Part shown: positions 7,699-18,656 of the stretch, in pieces | Position numbering within the stretch: position 1 is the first letter of the stretch | Layout of the letters: the number at the start of each line of letters is the position of its first letter | NCBI RefSeq assembly: GCF_000429325.1 | Contig: NZ_KE386885.1 | Coordinates: forward strand, 699,055-763,054 | DNA from: Fundidesulfovibrio putealis DSM 16056 | Lineage (GTDB): Bacteria; Desulfobacterota; Desulfovibrionia; Desulfovibrionales; Desulfovibrionaceae | Length of the DNA: 64,000 nucleotides | Direction: 5' to 3' | Translations under genes and position numbers: made by a program | The notes under the pieces: model-generated | Databases searched by the model: none | What the model saw: the letters and a program-made list of their open reading frames with translations, nothing else | Told to the model about the DNA's origin: nothing

Positions 7699-8318
7699 TT
7701 CTTGCCCTCCGGCACGTATTCCAGCTCCGGCGAAAGCTTCACGCTCATGGCCGACTGGTGCAGCGTGGGCTCATAGGCCCTCAGCTCGTTTTCGCCCACG
7801 AACCAGGCCACGCGCAAAAAGCCCCGGCTGGTCAGATAGGTGTACACGCCCATGGCCACCTTGCGGCCCTGGGCGGCACTGTAGCTGACGTCTTTATAGT
7901 AGTGCATGCGCTTGGTGGGCAAGTGGTCCTTTTCCCGGAAGCGGTAGCCCTCGCCTGGCGCTCCGGCCTCGCTGTCCTTCTCGGCCAGCACGTGGTCCAT
8001 GAACAGCTCCTGGGGGCCGCGTTTCTTGCCGGTCTCCAGGCGCACGATCATGTAGGGCAGGGTGAACCAGGCGTCTGCGGGCCGCTGGAAGCCCATGCGC
8101 GTGTTGCGAAATTCTGCCAGCTCCTCTGGCGTGACCGGCGTGGTGCGGCCCGGATGCTCGAACAGATACAGCTCAAGCGTCGGGATGGCCACCCAGCCGG
8201 ACGGGATGGTCAGGGAGAAGGACCTGTCCGGCGCGGACGCGCTCTGCTGGGCCTGGGCCGGAGCGGCCAGGACGATGACAAGCGCCAGCAGCGCGAAGAA
8301 GCCCAAGGTGCGTTTCAT
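7695..8318 (-). CDS. Secreted protein of unknown function
   Basis: The 207-residue product has a clear signal peptide (MKRTLGFFALLALVIVLAAPAQAQ). The mature protein begins DRSFSLTIPSGWVAIPTLELYLFEHP, resembling small periplasmic proteins with a DUF1795-like fold ('F.i..P.gW'), and continues with KKRGPQELFMDHVLAEKD and ends in a charged tail. I cannot assign a function. It is the first gene of a two-gene unit with ogt (ATGA-type overlap). That coupling is unusual, since nothing links a periplasmic protein to DNA alkylation repair. Confidence 0.65.
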   Translation of the reverse strand: MKRTLGFFALLALVIVLAAPAQAQQSASAPDRSFSLTIPSGWVAIPTLELYLFEHPGRTTPVTPEELAEFRNTRMGFQRPADAWFTLPYMIVRLETGKKRGPQELFMDHVLAEKDSEAGAPGEGYRFREKDHLPTKRMHYYKDVSYSAAQGRKVAMGVYTYLTSRGFLRVAWFVGENELRAYEPTLHQSAMSVKLSPELEYVPEGKK

Positions 8319-8386
8319 GCGTCGTTCTCCCGGAAAATAGCCGACAGTCGTGTCGCGCTGGTTTGTTTCTGCGTCGTCAGGCGAGC

Positions 8387-8416
8387 CCGGTCTCAGGCCG
8401 GTCTCAGGCCGGTCTC
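8387..8416. repeat. Short tandem repeat (GGTCTCAGGCC, about 2.5 copies)
   Basis: GGTCTCAGGCC occurs twice plus a partial copy. It lies directly after, and shares its last two bases with, the stop codon of the minus-strand radical SAM gene. It is probably a replication-slippage product in the 3' untranslated region. Confidence 0.6.
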
Positions 8417-9356
8417 AATCTGTTCCGCTCCAGGCCGCGCCCTGCCTGATCCCGCCGCGCCGGATTTCCGCCATGATGGCGTTATGCACCGCGCGCTTGT
8501 CTCCGGCCCATGCAGGCGCGACCAGTTCGCCCTGGGCCGGGTCTGCGGCCAGCCGGTGCACCACCATGTCCGGGCGAAGTGCCGAAAGCGACCGGCCCAC
8601 CCAGGCCGCGTAGTCCTCAAGCGTGGGCGGCTGGACGAACCCTGCCCGGTAGTCGTTCGCCAGGGGCGTGTTCCCGGCCACGAACAGGTTGTGGAACTTG
8701 ATGCCCGCCACGGGGAGCGCGTTCACGAAGCGCACGGTCTCGTCCCAGTCCCCGGGCGTTTCGCCGGGCAAACCGGCCATCACGTGCGCCAGCACCTTTA
8801 CGCCCATCCCGGCGGCCATTTCGGCGGCGCGGGCAAAGCACTCGGGCCCGTGCCCCCGGTTCACGCGGGCAAGGGTTGCCGGGTTGGAAGATTGCAAACC
8901 CAGTTCCAGCCAGAGCTCGCGGGCGGGAAAATCCGCCAGCAGCCGGATTTTTTCCTGGTCCAGGCAGTCGGGCCGGGTGCCCAGGCACAGCCCCTCCAGG
9001 TCGGGGATGGTGGCCAGCTCCTCCAGCACGGCGCGCAGCTTTGACGCAGGCCCGTGGGTGTTGGAGAAGGCCTGGAGGTAGCCCACCAGGGCCACCTCGC
9101 CCCACACGGTGCGGCGCCGCTCCCGCCAGTGGTCCCACTGCTGCGTGAGGCTCATGGCGCGGTGAAGGCCCGTGCCGGACCCGTTGGCGTTGCAGAAGGA
9201 GCACCCCCCGGAGGAGACGGTCCCGTCGCGGTTTGGGCAGGTGAATCCGGCGTCCAGCGGGACCTTGCGGGCAGGGCGGGAAAATAAGTCCTTCCAGTGC
9301 GCGGATACGGAGTAATATCCCTGTGCCTGGATTGCGTTTGATGATACCTTGTTCAT
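8415..9356 (-). CDS. yhcC: TIGR01212-family radical SAM protein (YhcC-like)
   Basis: The 313-residue product has the cluster-binding cysteines Cys40, Cys52 and Cys55 (FTCPNRDG...GGCSFC), the CX11CX2C spacing typical of YhcC-type proteins. Further family segments are GEVALVGYLQAFSNTHGP, LCLGTRPDCLD, LWLELGLQSSNPATLARVNRGH and VMAGLPGETPGDWDETVRF. It belongs to the Elp3-related branch of radical SAM enzymes; the substrate is unknown, with RNA modification the usual guess. No good ribosome-binding site precedes the first ATG, so the start could be slightly internal. It is divergent from mreB. Confidence 0.87.
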   Translation of the reverse strand: MNKVSSNAIQAQGYYSVSAHWKDLFSRPARKVPLDAGFTCPNRDGTVSSGGCSFCNANGSGTGLHRAMSLTQQWDHWRERRRTVWGEVALVGYLQAFSNTHGPASKLRAVLEELATIPDLEGLCLGTRPDCLDQEKIRLLADFPARELWLELGLQSSNPATLARVNRGHGPECFARAAEMAAGMGVKVLAHVMAGLPGETPGDWDETVRFVNALPVAGIKFHNLFVAGNTPLANDYRAGFVQPPTLEDYAAWVGRSLSALRPDMVVHRLAADPAQGELVAPAWAGDKRAVHNAIMAEIRRGGIRQGAAWSGTD

Positions 9357-9451
9357 AAGTGCAAAATCCCGTTGACATCAGGCGGGGAATCGAACAACAC
9401 CAACCCTCGACCGGGCGGGGGCCACGAGATCACCGCTCTGCCGATCCGAGG

Positions 9452-9479
9452 GCCGGCCGCGCGCGGCCCGGCTTTTTTT
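9452..9479 (+). terminator. Intrinsic terminator inside the yhcC-mreB divergent region
   Basis: The stem GCCGG-CCGC / GCGG-(C)-CCGGC is followed by seven T on the plus strand, 86 bp before the mreB start. No plus-strand gene lies upstream, since the neighbour is divergent. The hairpin must therefore end a short non-coding RNA or the mreB leader itself. A TTGACA box at 9372-9377 could start that transcript, although its -10 is poor. Confidence 0.7.
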
Positions 9480-9550
9480 ATCGGCCGCCAAGGCCGGTTT
9501 CGAGGCGGGCCGCGAGGCCCACTCCGCAAGACGCCAGACTCCATGATTGA

Positions 9551-10606
<1,056 letters not shown>

Positions 10607-10640
10607 GCCCACGCCCCAGCGCATAGCACTGGGTCTGCTG

Positions 10641-11597
10641 GTGGTCCTTTTTGTCTATCTGGGCTTGTTCACCTGGAACATCCGCACCGGATACGTGGAC
10701 AATCTGGCCAGCCATACGGGCCTGGAACTCACCCGGTGGGTACTGACCCCCGGTCGGTGGGTATGGACACGTCTATCCTCGTTCTGGGAGCGCTACGTCT
10801 ACTTCGTGGGCCTGCGCCAGGAGAACGAGGTGCTGCGTGACGAACTGGCGCGCGCCAACGACGAACTTGTGGGCGCGCGCGAGCAGGCCTCGCTGGCCAA
10901 GCGTCTCACCGGCATCCTGATGATCACGCCGCCGCCCGAATGGTCCCGGGAGGCGGCGCGCGTCATCGCCCACCGCCTTGGCCCCAACGCGGCCCTGGAG
11001 ACGTTCGTCATCGATCGTGGCAGCCGCCACGGCGTGGAGATCAACACGCCCGTGGTCTCGCCCGAGGGCGTGGTGGGGCGCGTGCTGCGCTACTCCATGA
11101 ACGCGGCCACGGTCATCATGATCACCGACCCCAACAGCAAGATTCCCGTGGTCTCCCAGAAGACCCGCACCCAGGGCATCCTGGTGGGGCGCGGCCCCAA
11201 CCTGGGCATGACTCTGCAATACGTGGCCCTGAACGCTCCCCTGGAAAAGGGCGAGACCCTGGTCACCACTGGGCTGGAAGGCATCTTCCCCCAGGGGCTG
11301 CCCGTGGCCGAGGTGTCCGACGTCTCGCGCGAGGGGGCCTCGTTGTTTTTGAACGTGCAGGCCCAGGCCCTTTTCGACCCCAAGCGCATGGAAGAAGTGG
11401 CCCTGCTGCGCAAGATTCCGCCTCCCAGGCCACCCGAGGCCACCGAAGCCGACGACGCCCTGCCCGACACCTCCACCAAGCGCCCCAAGGGCGCGGCGGA
11501 GCGCAAGGGCGAGGTCAAGAAGCGCGGGCGCAACGAACCTCCCGAGGCCCGGCCCCAGGAATCCCTGCCCAGGAAGAAGCGGGGCGAAGGGCAATGA
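10641..11597 (+). CDS. mreC: Rod shape-determining protein MreC
   Basis: From the GTG the product is 318 residues: an N-terminal membrane segment (FVYLGLFTWNIR), a coiled coil (RQENEVLRDELARANDELVGAREQ), the beta-barrel core with GVEINTPVVSPEGVVGRV and a Pro/Lys-rich tail. MreC links MreB to the periplasmic wall synthases. The GTG start leaves only a short cytoplasmic part and truncates the membrane helix. The frame is open upstream to 10596 and encodes [19 protein letters not shown], a better N-terminus. An ATT at 10602 that overlaps the mreB stop, with AGAGG 9 nt before it, is a likely true start. The last codon overlaps the mreD start (ATGA). Confidence 0.93.
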   Translation: MVLFVYLGLFTWNIRTGYVDNLASHTGLELTRWVLTPGRWVWTRLSSFWERYVYFVGLRQENEVLRDELARANDELVGAREQASLAKRLTGILMITPPPEWSREAARVIAHRLGPNAALETFVIDRGSRHGVEINTPVVSPEGVVGRVLRYSMNAATVIMITDPNSKIPVVSQKTRTQGILVGRGPNLGMTLQYVALNAPLEKGETLVTTGLEGIFPQGLPVAEVSDVSREGASLFLNVQAQALFDPKRMEEVALLRKIPPPRPPEATEADDALPDTSTKRPKGAAERKGEVKKRGRNEPPEARPQESLPRKKRGEGQ

Positions 11598-12064
11598 ACG
11601 GCCCCCGCCTGGCTTTCTGGTCGGTCTTCACCCTGGCCGGACTGTGGATGCAGAGCTTCATGCCCGGAGTGGACTTTCTCGCGCCGGGGCTTATCTTGAG
11701 CCTTCAGGAAGAAAAACCCCGAACCACGGTCATCCTGGGGCTCATCTGGCTCCTGCTCCAGGAAGGCTCCGGCTCCCTGGCTTTCGGCACGGTGGTCCTG
11801 TGGTACGGGGTGCTTACGGCGCTCTTCTTCTTCGGACACTGGCTCTTTGAGGCCAAGAACTTTCTGTTCATGATCATCCTGGGCGCGTGCCTGGGGGTTT
11901 TGCATTTTGGGCTGATGAATGTCATGACCCAGCTTCAGGACTGGCGGGTGCCGCCGGGACGTGTTCTTCTGGAGGCCGTGGTCCAGGCCGTGGTCTTCCC
12001 CGTGCAATGGGGCCTTGCTTACATCATCTACAACCACCTGCCCCACAATGGCCAAGACGTATGA
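11594..12064 (+). CDS. mreD: Rod shape-determining protein MreD
   Basis: A 156-residue polytopic membrane protein, the expected partner between MreC and PBP2. Several hydrophobic helices are visible (LAFWSVFTLAGLWMQS, TVILGLIWLLLQ, TVVLWYGVLTALFFFGHWLF, FLFMIILGACLGVLHF, AVVQAVVFPVQWGLAYIIY). Primary sequence is poorly conserved in this family, so the call leans on position, length and topology. The start ATG overlaps the mreC stop by 4 bp, and its 3' end overlaps the mrdA start by 17 bp. Confidence 0.9.
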   Translation: MNGPRLAFWSVFTLAGLWMQSFMPGVDFLAPGLILSLQEEKPRTTVILGLIWLLLQEGSGSLAFGTVVLWYGVLTALFFFGHWLFEAKNFLFMIILGACLGVLHFGLMNVMTQLQDWRVPPGRVLLEAVVQAVVFPVQWGLAYIIYNHLPHNGQDV

Positions 12065-13886
12065 GCCCGACACCGGGCAACAATCGCCACGCGGCGGTCT
12101 GATCCTCCTCCAGAGCCTCATCCTGGGGCTCTTCTGCCTGTTCACGGTCCGCCTGTGGTATCTCCAGGTGCACAAGGGCGAGCACTTCGCCGAGCTCGCC
12201 CGGGAAAACCAGATGCGCCAGGCCTCCATCATCGCCGCGCGCGGCATGATCCTGGACCGCAACGGCAAACCCCTGGCCATCAACGAACCTTCCTTCGCAC
12301 TTGGCCTCATCCGCGAGGATTGCGAGGACATCCAGGCCACCTTGCGCAAGGTGTCCGAGTGGACCGGGCTCGACTATCAGGTGCTTCTCGACACATACAT
12401 TCGCGGCAAGAAGCGCTCCAAGCCCTTCGAGCCCATGGTGCTCATCTCCAACCTGTCCTACGAGCTGCTGGCCAAGATCGAGGCCAACGCCGTGTCCTGG
12501 CCGGGCCTGGAGATCCTCATCCGCCACAAGCGCTACTATCCGGACGGGCAGCCCCTGGCGCACGTCATGGGCTATGTGGCCGAGGCCAACGAGGAGGAGC
12601 TGGAGAAGGACTCGCGCCTGGCCCTGGGCGACCACGTGGGCAAGCAGGGCCTCGAGCTGGTGCTGGAGCAGCGGTTGCGCGGCGAGAAGGGCCTCAAGCA
12701 GATCGAGGTGGACGCCTACGGCCGCGAGCACGACCAGCAGGTGATCCAGGAGCCGCGCACCGGAGGCAACCTGATGCTTTCCGTGGACGCCGACCTCCAG
12801 GCCTTCTGCGCCAAGCAGCTGGAAGGGCAGGCCGGGGCCGTGGTTGTGCTCCAGCCCGAAACCGGCAAGGTGCTGGCCCTGGTGAGCCAGCCCACCTACG
12901 ACAACAACCTCTTCGTCCTGGGCATCCCTCCCAAGAAGTGGAAGGAGCTGCGCGACGACCCCATGCACCCCATCCAGAACCGGGTGTCGCAGTCGGTGTA
13001 CCCGCCGGGGTCCACCTTCAAGCTGCTCATGGCGGCCTGCGCCCTGTCCGAGGGGATGATCAAGACCTCGGACACAGTGGTCTGCACCGGCTCCTACCGC
13101 GTGGGTGACCACGACTTCCACTGCTGGAAGAAGGGCGGGCACGGCTCCATGGACATGCGCTCCGCCCTGGTCCACTCCTGCGACGTCTACTTCTACCAGC
13201 TGGGCGAGAAGCTCGGCATCGACCGCATCAACCGCTACGCGCTCCAGTCCGGCTTCGGCCAGCCCACGGGCATCGACCTGCCCCACGAGCGCAGCGGCCT
13301 GATCCCCTCCACCGCCTGGAAGAAACGCCGCTACGGCGAGAACTGGACGCGCGGCGAGACGCTGAACGCATCCATCGGCCAGGGCTACGTGCAGGTGTCT
13401 CCGCTTCAGCTGGCCAAGTTCCTGGCTGCGCTGGTCAATGGCGGCAAGGTCATCAGACCGAGCCTGGTGCTGGACGATCCGGTGGATGTGCAGTCCAAAC
13501 TGACCCTGTCCGACAAGGACCGGGAGTTCATCCTGAAGGCCATGGCCGATACCGTGCAGGCGGGCACGGCCCAGAAGCTCAAGCGGCCCGATGCGGTCAT
13601 CGGCGGCAAGACCGGCACGGCCCAGGTGGTCAAGCTGCAAAACGCCGACATCCGCCAGAAGACCCACGAGATGCCCTACAAATACCGCGACCACGCCTGG
13701 ATATCCACCTGGGGCCAGAAGGACGGCAAGAGCTACGTGGTGGTGTGCATGCTGGAACACGGCGGCCACGGCGGCGAGAGCGCAGGCCCGGTGGTCAAGG
13801 CCGTGTACGACTACCTGTTCGGGCCGGCCCCTGCCGCCGCAAAGACCGCCGCCAAGGCGCAACCCGCGCCGGAAACCGGCGACTAA
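12048..13886 (+). CDS. mrdA: Penicillin-binding protein 2 (elongasome transpeptidase)
   Basis: The 612-residue class B PBP crosslinks peptidoglycan during cell elongation. It has a short cytoplasmic tail, a membrane anchor (LILLQSLILGLFCLFTVRLW), a pedestal domain beginning near ARENQMRQASIIAARGMILDRNG, and the transpeptidase domain with SxxK at Ser322-Lys325 (YPPGSTFKLL), an SxN-like SCD (HSCDVYFYQ) and KTGTAQ near the C-terminus. The Ala/Pro-rich tail is short. The ATG at 12048 gives MAKTYEPDTGQ; an in-frame start further upstream would lie deep inside mreD and read arginine- and tryptophan-rich shadow sequence. The 17-bp overlap with mreD suggests coupled translation. Confidence 0.97.
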   Translation: MAKTYEPDTGQQSPRGGLILLQSLILGLFCLFTVRLWYLQVHKGEHFAELARENQMRQASIIAARGMILDRNGKPLAINEPSFALGLIREDCEDIQATLRKVSEWTGLDYQVLLDTYIRGKKRSKPFEPMVLISNLSYELLAKIEANAVSWPGLEILIRHKRYYPDGQPLAHVMGYVAEANEEELEKDSRLALGDHVGKQGLELVLEQRLRGEKGLKQIEVDAYGREHDQQVIQEPRTGGNLMLSVDADLQAFCAKQLEGQAGAVVVLQPETGKVLALVSQPTYDNNLFVLGIPPKKWKELRDDPMHPIQNRVSQSVYPPGSTFKLLMAACALSEGMIKTSDTVVCTGSYRVGDHDFHCWKKGGHGSMDMRSALVHSCDVYFYQLGEKLGIDRINRYALQSGFGQPTGIDLPHERSGLIPSTAWKKRRYGENWTRGETLNASIGQGYVQVSPLQLAKFLAALVNGGKVIRPSLVLDDPVDVQSKLTLSDKDREFILKAMADTVQAGTAQKLKRPDAVIGGKTGTAQVVKLQNADIRQKTHEMPYKYRDHAWISTWGQKDGKSYVVVCMLEHGGHGGESAGPVVKAVYDYLFGPAPAAAKTAAKAQPAPETGD

Positions 13887-13889
13887 CCC

Positions 13890-15005
13890 ATGTCACCGCT
13901 GGACCGCCGCCTCATCACGCACATCAACTGGCCGTTGCTGGTCATGATCGCTATGCTTTTTGGCGTGGGGGTTTTGAACCTCTATTCCGCCAGCGGCTTC
14001 CGCATGGGCGACGGCGTGTCGCTGAACCCTTTCTATCAGAAGCAGTGCATCTGGGGTCTGGCCGGGTTCGTGGGCATGATAACCATGACCCTGTTCGACT
14101 ACCGCTACTTCAAGCACGTGGCCTGGCCGCTCATGATCCTGACCATCATCCTGCTGGCACTGGTTCCCATCATGGGCAAGACCGTCTACGGGGCCAAGCG
14201 CTGGCTGGATTTCGGGCTCTTCAGCATCCAGCCCAGCGAGTTCGCCAAGTTCGCCACCCTGATGCTGGGCGCACTCATGCTCTCCAAGGACACCGGACGG
14301 CTTGGCTGGCTTGAACTGTTCACCATCCTGGCCGTGGCCCTGCCTCCGGCGGCCATGGTCATCGTGCAGCCCGACCTGGGTTCGGGGCTGAACATCCTGC
14401 TGCTGCTTGGCGGCATGATCCTCTTCCGTGGGCTCACCGGGCGGGTTTTCAAGGTGCTGCTGGTGGTGGTTCCCGTGCTTATACCCTGCGGATGGTTCTT
14501 CCTGAAACCATACCAGAAGCTGCGCGTGCTGACCTTGTTCAATCCTGAACGTGACCCCTTGGGCTCGGGCTACCACATCATCCAGTCGCAGATCGCCATC
14601 GGCTCGGGGCAGATGTGGGGCAAGGGATTCCTGGAGGGAACCCAGAGCCAGCTGAGGTTCCTGCCGGAAAAGCACACGGACTTCGCCGTGGCCGTGTTCG
14701 CCGAGGAGTGGGGTTTCGTGGGGGCCATCGTGCTGGTGGCCCTGTTCAGCATCTTCCTCTACCTGCTGGCCGGGTCCGCGCGCGACGCGAAAGACCGTTT
14801 CGGGTCGTTTTTGTGCGCTGGCGTGTTCTTCTACTTCTTCTGGCAGATCCTCATCAACATGGGGATGGTGCTCGGCATCATGCCCGTGGTGGGCATCCCG
14901 CTCCCCTTCATCAGTTATGGCGGCAGCGCCACCATCGTGAACTTCTGTCTCATCGGAATAGTGCTGAACGTATCCATGCGCCGGTTCGTCTTCAAAAAGG
15001 CGTGA
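13890..15005 (+). CDS. rodA: Rod shape-determining protein RodA (SEDS glycosyltransferase)
   Basis: The 371-residue multi-spanning SEDS protein polymerises lipid II into glycan strands together with PBP2. Family markers are FDYRYFKHVAWPL, KRWLDFGLFSIQPSEFAKFA, VQPDLGSGLNILLLLGG, the catalytic-loop region FLPEKHTDFAVAVFAEEWGF and GIPLPFISYGGSA at the C-terminus. Length is typical. The start codon lies 3 bp after the mrdA stop. Order and spacing place it in the mre-mrd operon. Confidence 0.97.
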   Translation: MSPLDRRLITHINWPLLVMIAMLFGVGVLNLYSASGFRMGDGVSLNPFYQKQCIWGLAGFVGMITMTLFDYRYFKHVAWPLMILTIILLALVPIMGKTVYGAKRWLDFGLFSIQPSEFAKFATLMLGALMLSKDTGRLGWLELFTILAVALPPAAMVIVQPDLGSGLNILLLLGGMILFRGLTGRVFKVLLVVVPVLIPCGWFFLKPYQKLRVLTLFNPERDPLGSGYHIIQSQIAIGSGQMWGKGFLEGTQSQLRFLPEKHTDFAVAVFAEEWGFVGAIVLVALFSIFLYLLAGSARDAKDRFGSFLCAGVFFYFFWQILINMGMVLGIMPVVGIPLPFISYGGSATIVNFCLIGIVLNVSMRRFVFKKA

Positions 15006-15037
15006 CGCGCTTCACCGCATCGTCTGGAGGTATTGCC

Positions 15038-15388
15038 GTGGCCAAGGATGAAATCAACGCCTTTCTGGGGGCGGGCACCACGTATCGCGGGCGCCTGGAC
15101 TTCACCGGTTCGGTGCGCATCGACGGCGTCTTCGAAGGCGAGATCGAGTCGGAAGGCATCCTGGTGGTCGGGCGCGAGGCCGTGATCACCGGACAGGTGC
15201 GCGTGGGCCAATTGGTTCTCGGCGGGACTTTCAGCGGCGAAGCCACGGCCTCCCAGCGGGCGCTCCTGCACAAGACCGCCCATTTCAAGGGCGTGCTCAA
15301 CACCCCGGCCCTTTCCGTTGAAGAGGGCGCAGAGCTCGACGGCCAGGTCTGCATGAGCGGATCGGGTGTCGCGGCATCGCAAGACTGA
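15038..15388 (+). CDS. Bactofilin family cytoskeletal protein
   Basis: The 116-residue product is a single bactofilin beta-helix domain: MAKDEINAFLGAGTTYRGRLDF, GSVRIDGVFEGEIESEGILVVG, ITGQVRVGQLVLGGTFSGEATA, TPALSVEEGAELDGQV. Bactofilins polymerise without nucleotide and scaffold wall synthesis or modification. The GTG start was chosen because TGGAGG lies 7 nt upstream. It sits 32 bp after rodA, which ties it to the elongation operon, and 158 bp before the ATP synthase genes. Confidence 0.9.
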   Translation: MAKDEINAFLGAGTTYRGRLDFTGSVRIDGVFEGEIESEGILVVGREAVITGQVRVGQLVLGGTFSGEATASQRALLHKTAHFKGVLNTPALSVEEGAELDGQVCMSGSGVAASQD

Positions 15389-15442
15389 GCCTGCCGATAT
15401 TCGTGAAATTCATAACTATCTCCGTCAAAACGTCCATTTAGC

Positions 15443-15494
15443 GTGCGTTTTCGCACCCTTTCCCAAAAAGGGCCTAGACACTCCGTGCGAAAAC
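15443..15494 (+). promoter_or_regulatory. Nested inverted repeats in the atp operon leader
   Basis: GTGCG-TTTT-CGCAC (15443-15456) is a small hairpin. Its 3' half GTTTTCGCAC (15447-15456) is also the perfect 10-bp reverse complement of GTGCGAAAAC at 15485-15494, enclosing a CCTTT/AAAGG hairpin. Two mutually exclusive folds are therefore possible just upstream of the first atp gene. A promoter probably lies nearby, but I cannot place it with confidence. Confidence 0.45.
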
Positions 15495-15546
15495 AGGTAC
15501 GTACCCTCCGGGCTTGAAACAAAATTCACAATTAGGGGGGCGGTGG

Positions 15547-15978
15547 ATGGACATACTTGTTCTAGACGGATGGTTCTTCGTACAGCTGGCCAACTTCCTC
15601 ATCATCCTGGTGGTTCTGAACGCGGTGCTCATCGCTCCCGTTCGCAGGATGCTCAAACTGCGCGCCGACACCGTCGCCGCCCAAGCCTCTGAAATTGACG
15701 GCTTCACGTCGTCCGCCGAAGGCAAAATCAAGAATTATCAGGCCGCCCTGGAAGACGCCCGCCGCGAAGCCAGCGCTGTGCGCACCGGTCTTCGTCTGGA
15801 AGGCGCCGGCCAGGAGAAGGCGATTCTTGAAGCCGCCAACGAGGAGGCCTTCGTCTCCCTGAAGGGCGCGCGCGCCACAGTTGCAAACGAGTCCAAGGTC
15901 GCTCTGGAGACCATGCTGGCTGGGGTGTCCGTCATGGCCAACAAGGCCGTTTCGAAGGTTCTGGGCAAGGCCCTCTAG
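15547..15978 (+). CDS. atpF': ATP synthase F0 subunit b'
   Basis: The 143-residue product has one N-terminal membrane helix (FFVQLANFLIILVVLNAVLIAPV) and a long Ala/Glu/Lys-rich helix, the layout of a peripheral-stalk b-type subunit. Having two consecutive b-type genes, this one and the gene at 16012, is typical of deltaproteobacterial and photosynthetic F-type ATPases with b and b'. The frame opens 33 bp earlier with a TTG, but the ATG at 15547 follows a G-rich ribosome-binding region and gives MDILVLDGWF, so it was preferred. No genes for subunits a and c are in this operon. Confidence 0.9.
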   Translation: MDILVLDGWFFVQLANFLIILVVLNAVLIAPVRRMLKLRADTVAAQASEIDGFTSSAEGKIKNYQAALEDARREASAVRTGLRLEGAGQEKAILEAANEEAFVSLKGARATVANESKVALETMLAGVSVMANKAVSKVLGKAL

Positions 15979-16011
15979 TCGGCGGCCCCAAGCGTTTCAA
16001 GGAGGATGGCG

Positions 16012-16578
16012 TTGAAGAAGGCACGGATTGTTCTCTTTGCACTCGCGGTCTGTCTGCTGACCGCCGCGTGCGCATGGGCCTCGGCCGACGGGGGTGACGC
16101 TCCCAACTGGAAAAACTTCATTCTGCGGACCATCAACTTCGCTCTCGTGGTGGGAGTGGTGTGGTGGGTCGGAGGCAAGAAGATCGCCAGCACCTTCAGC
16201 GGACGCAAGCTGGGCATCGAAAACCAGCTCGCCGACCTGGAGGAGCGCAAGGTTTCGGCGCAGAAGCGCCTGTCCGATGTCGAGGGTTCCATCGCGAACC
16301 TTGAGAGCGAAAGGGCTCAGATCCTGGCCGACTACAAGGCCCAGGGCGAGGCGCTCAAGCTCTCCATCGTGAAGGCCGCCGAAGAGCAGGCCGAGCGCAT
16401 CAAGGCTCAGGCGCTGCTTTCCGCCGAGCAGGAAGCCAAGATGGCCATGAACGCGCTGCGCGTCGAAATGGCCGACAAGATCATCGAGGCAGCCCAGGAC
16501 ATGCTGGCCAAGAAGCTGACGGCCGATGTCCAGGACAAGCTTGTTGACGACGCTTTAGGCAAGGTGGTGCTCAATTGA
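16012..16578 (+). CDS. atpF: ATP synthase F0 subunit b
   Basis: The product is about 188 residues: an N-terminal hydrophobic leader (KKARIVLFALAVCLLTAACAWA), a second membrane helix (FILRTINFALVVGVVWWVGG) and a long charged helix forming the peripheral stalk. An ATG at 16006 directly abuts the strong AAGGAGG (15999-16005) with no spacer, so it cannot use that site. The TTG at 16012 lies 6 nt from it and was chosen. The leader segment before the stalk helix looks like a cleavable signal, a feature of deltaproteobacterial AtpF. The stop overlaps the TTG start of atpH. Confidence 0.92.
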   Translation: MKKARIVLFALAVCLLTAACAWASADGGDAPNWKNFILRTINFALVVGVVWWVGGKKIASTFSGRKLGIENQLADLEERKVSAQKRLSDVEGSIANLESERAQILADYKAQGEALKLSIVKAAEEQAERIKAQALLSAEQEAKMAMNALRVEMADKIIEAAQDMLAKKLTADVQDKLVDDALGKVVLN

Positions 16579-17120
16579 CCGGGAACATCGTCGCACGCAG
16601 GTACGCCAAGGCGCTGTTCGCTCTGGGCGTGAAGGAAAAGGCCGCCGACACTTTCGGCAAGGATCTCGACGGGCTGGCTGGCGCAATGAATACGGCCCCC
16701 GAGCTTCTGAAACTCTTTAAGAGCCCGAGCTTCAACGTGCAGGAGAAGAAGGCGGTTCTGAACGACGTGGTGGCCAAGCTGAACATGGCCCCCCTGTCCG
16801 TGAACTTCCTCTCCGTGTTGGCTGACAAGGGCCGGTTGGACTGTCTGCCGGACATCCAGGAGACCTACGCCGAGCTTCTGGACGAAACCAGCGGTGTGGT
16901 TCGCGGCAAGCTGACCACTGCCATGGAGATTCCGGCCAAGCGGCAGAAGGACATCAAGGCCAAGCTGGAGAAGAAGTCCGGCAAGAAGCTGGTTCTCGAC
17001 TTCGGCGTGGAGCCCGCCATCCTGGGCGGGGTTGTCCTGCGGGTGGGGGATAAGGTCCTGGACGCTAGCCTTCGGGCCCAGTTGCAGCTGCTGAAAGAAC
17101 AAATCAAGAGGGGTGAGTAG
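16575..17120 (+). CDS. atpH: ATP synthase F1 subunit delta
   Basis: The 181-residue subunit connects the F1 head to the peripheral stalk. The N-terminal helical bundle starts [15 protein letters not shown] and the C-terminal domain contains the OSCP-type segment [39 protein letters not shown]. The start is a TTG overlapping the atpF stop by 4 bp, which implies translational coupling. No better ATG or GTG is in phase nearby. Confidence 0.95.
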   Translation: MTGNIVARRYAKALFALGVKEKAADTFGKDLDGLAGAMNTAPELLKLFKSPSFNVQEKKAVLNDVVAKLNMAPLSVNFLSVLADKGRLDCLPDIQETYAELLDETSGVVRGKLTTAMEIPAKRQKDIKAKLEKKSGKKLVLDFGVEPAILGGVVLRVGDKVLDASLRAQLQLLKEQIKRGE

Positions 17121-17124
17121 GGCC

Positions 17125-18639
<1,515 letters not shown>

Positions 18640-18656
18640 GGCGGGGGAGCACATAC

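Noticed and set aside
9361..9445. tRNA-like sequence on the minus strand (GTTCGATTCC like a T-arm, GGCAGAGC like a D-arm)
   Set aside because: No acceptor stem, T-stem or anticodon stem can be formed around these motifs; likely coincidence in a GC-rich leader.
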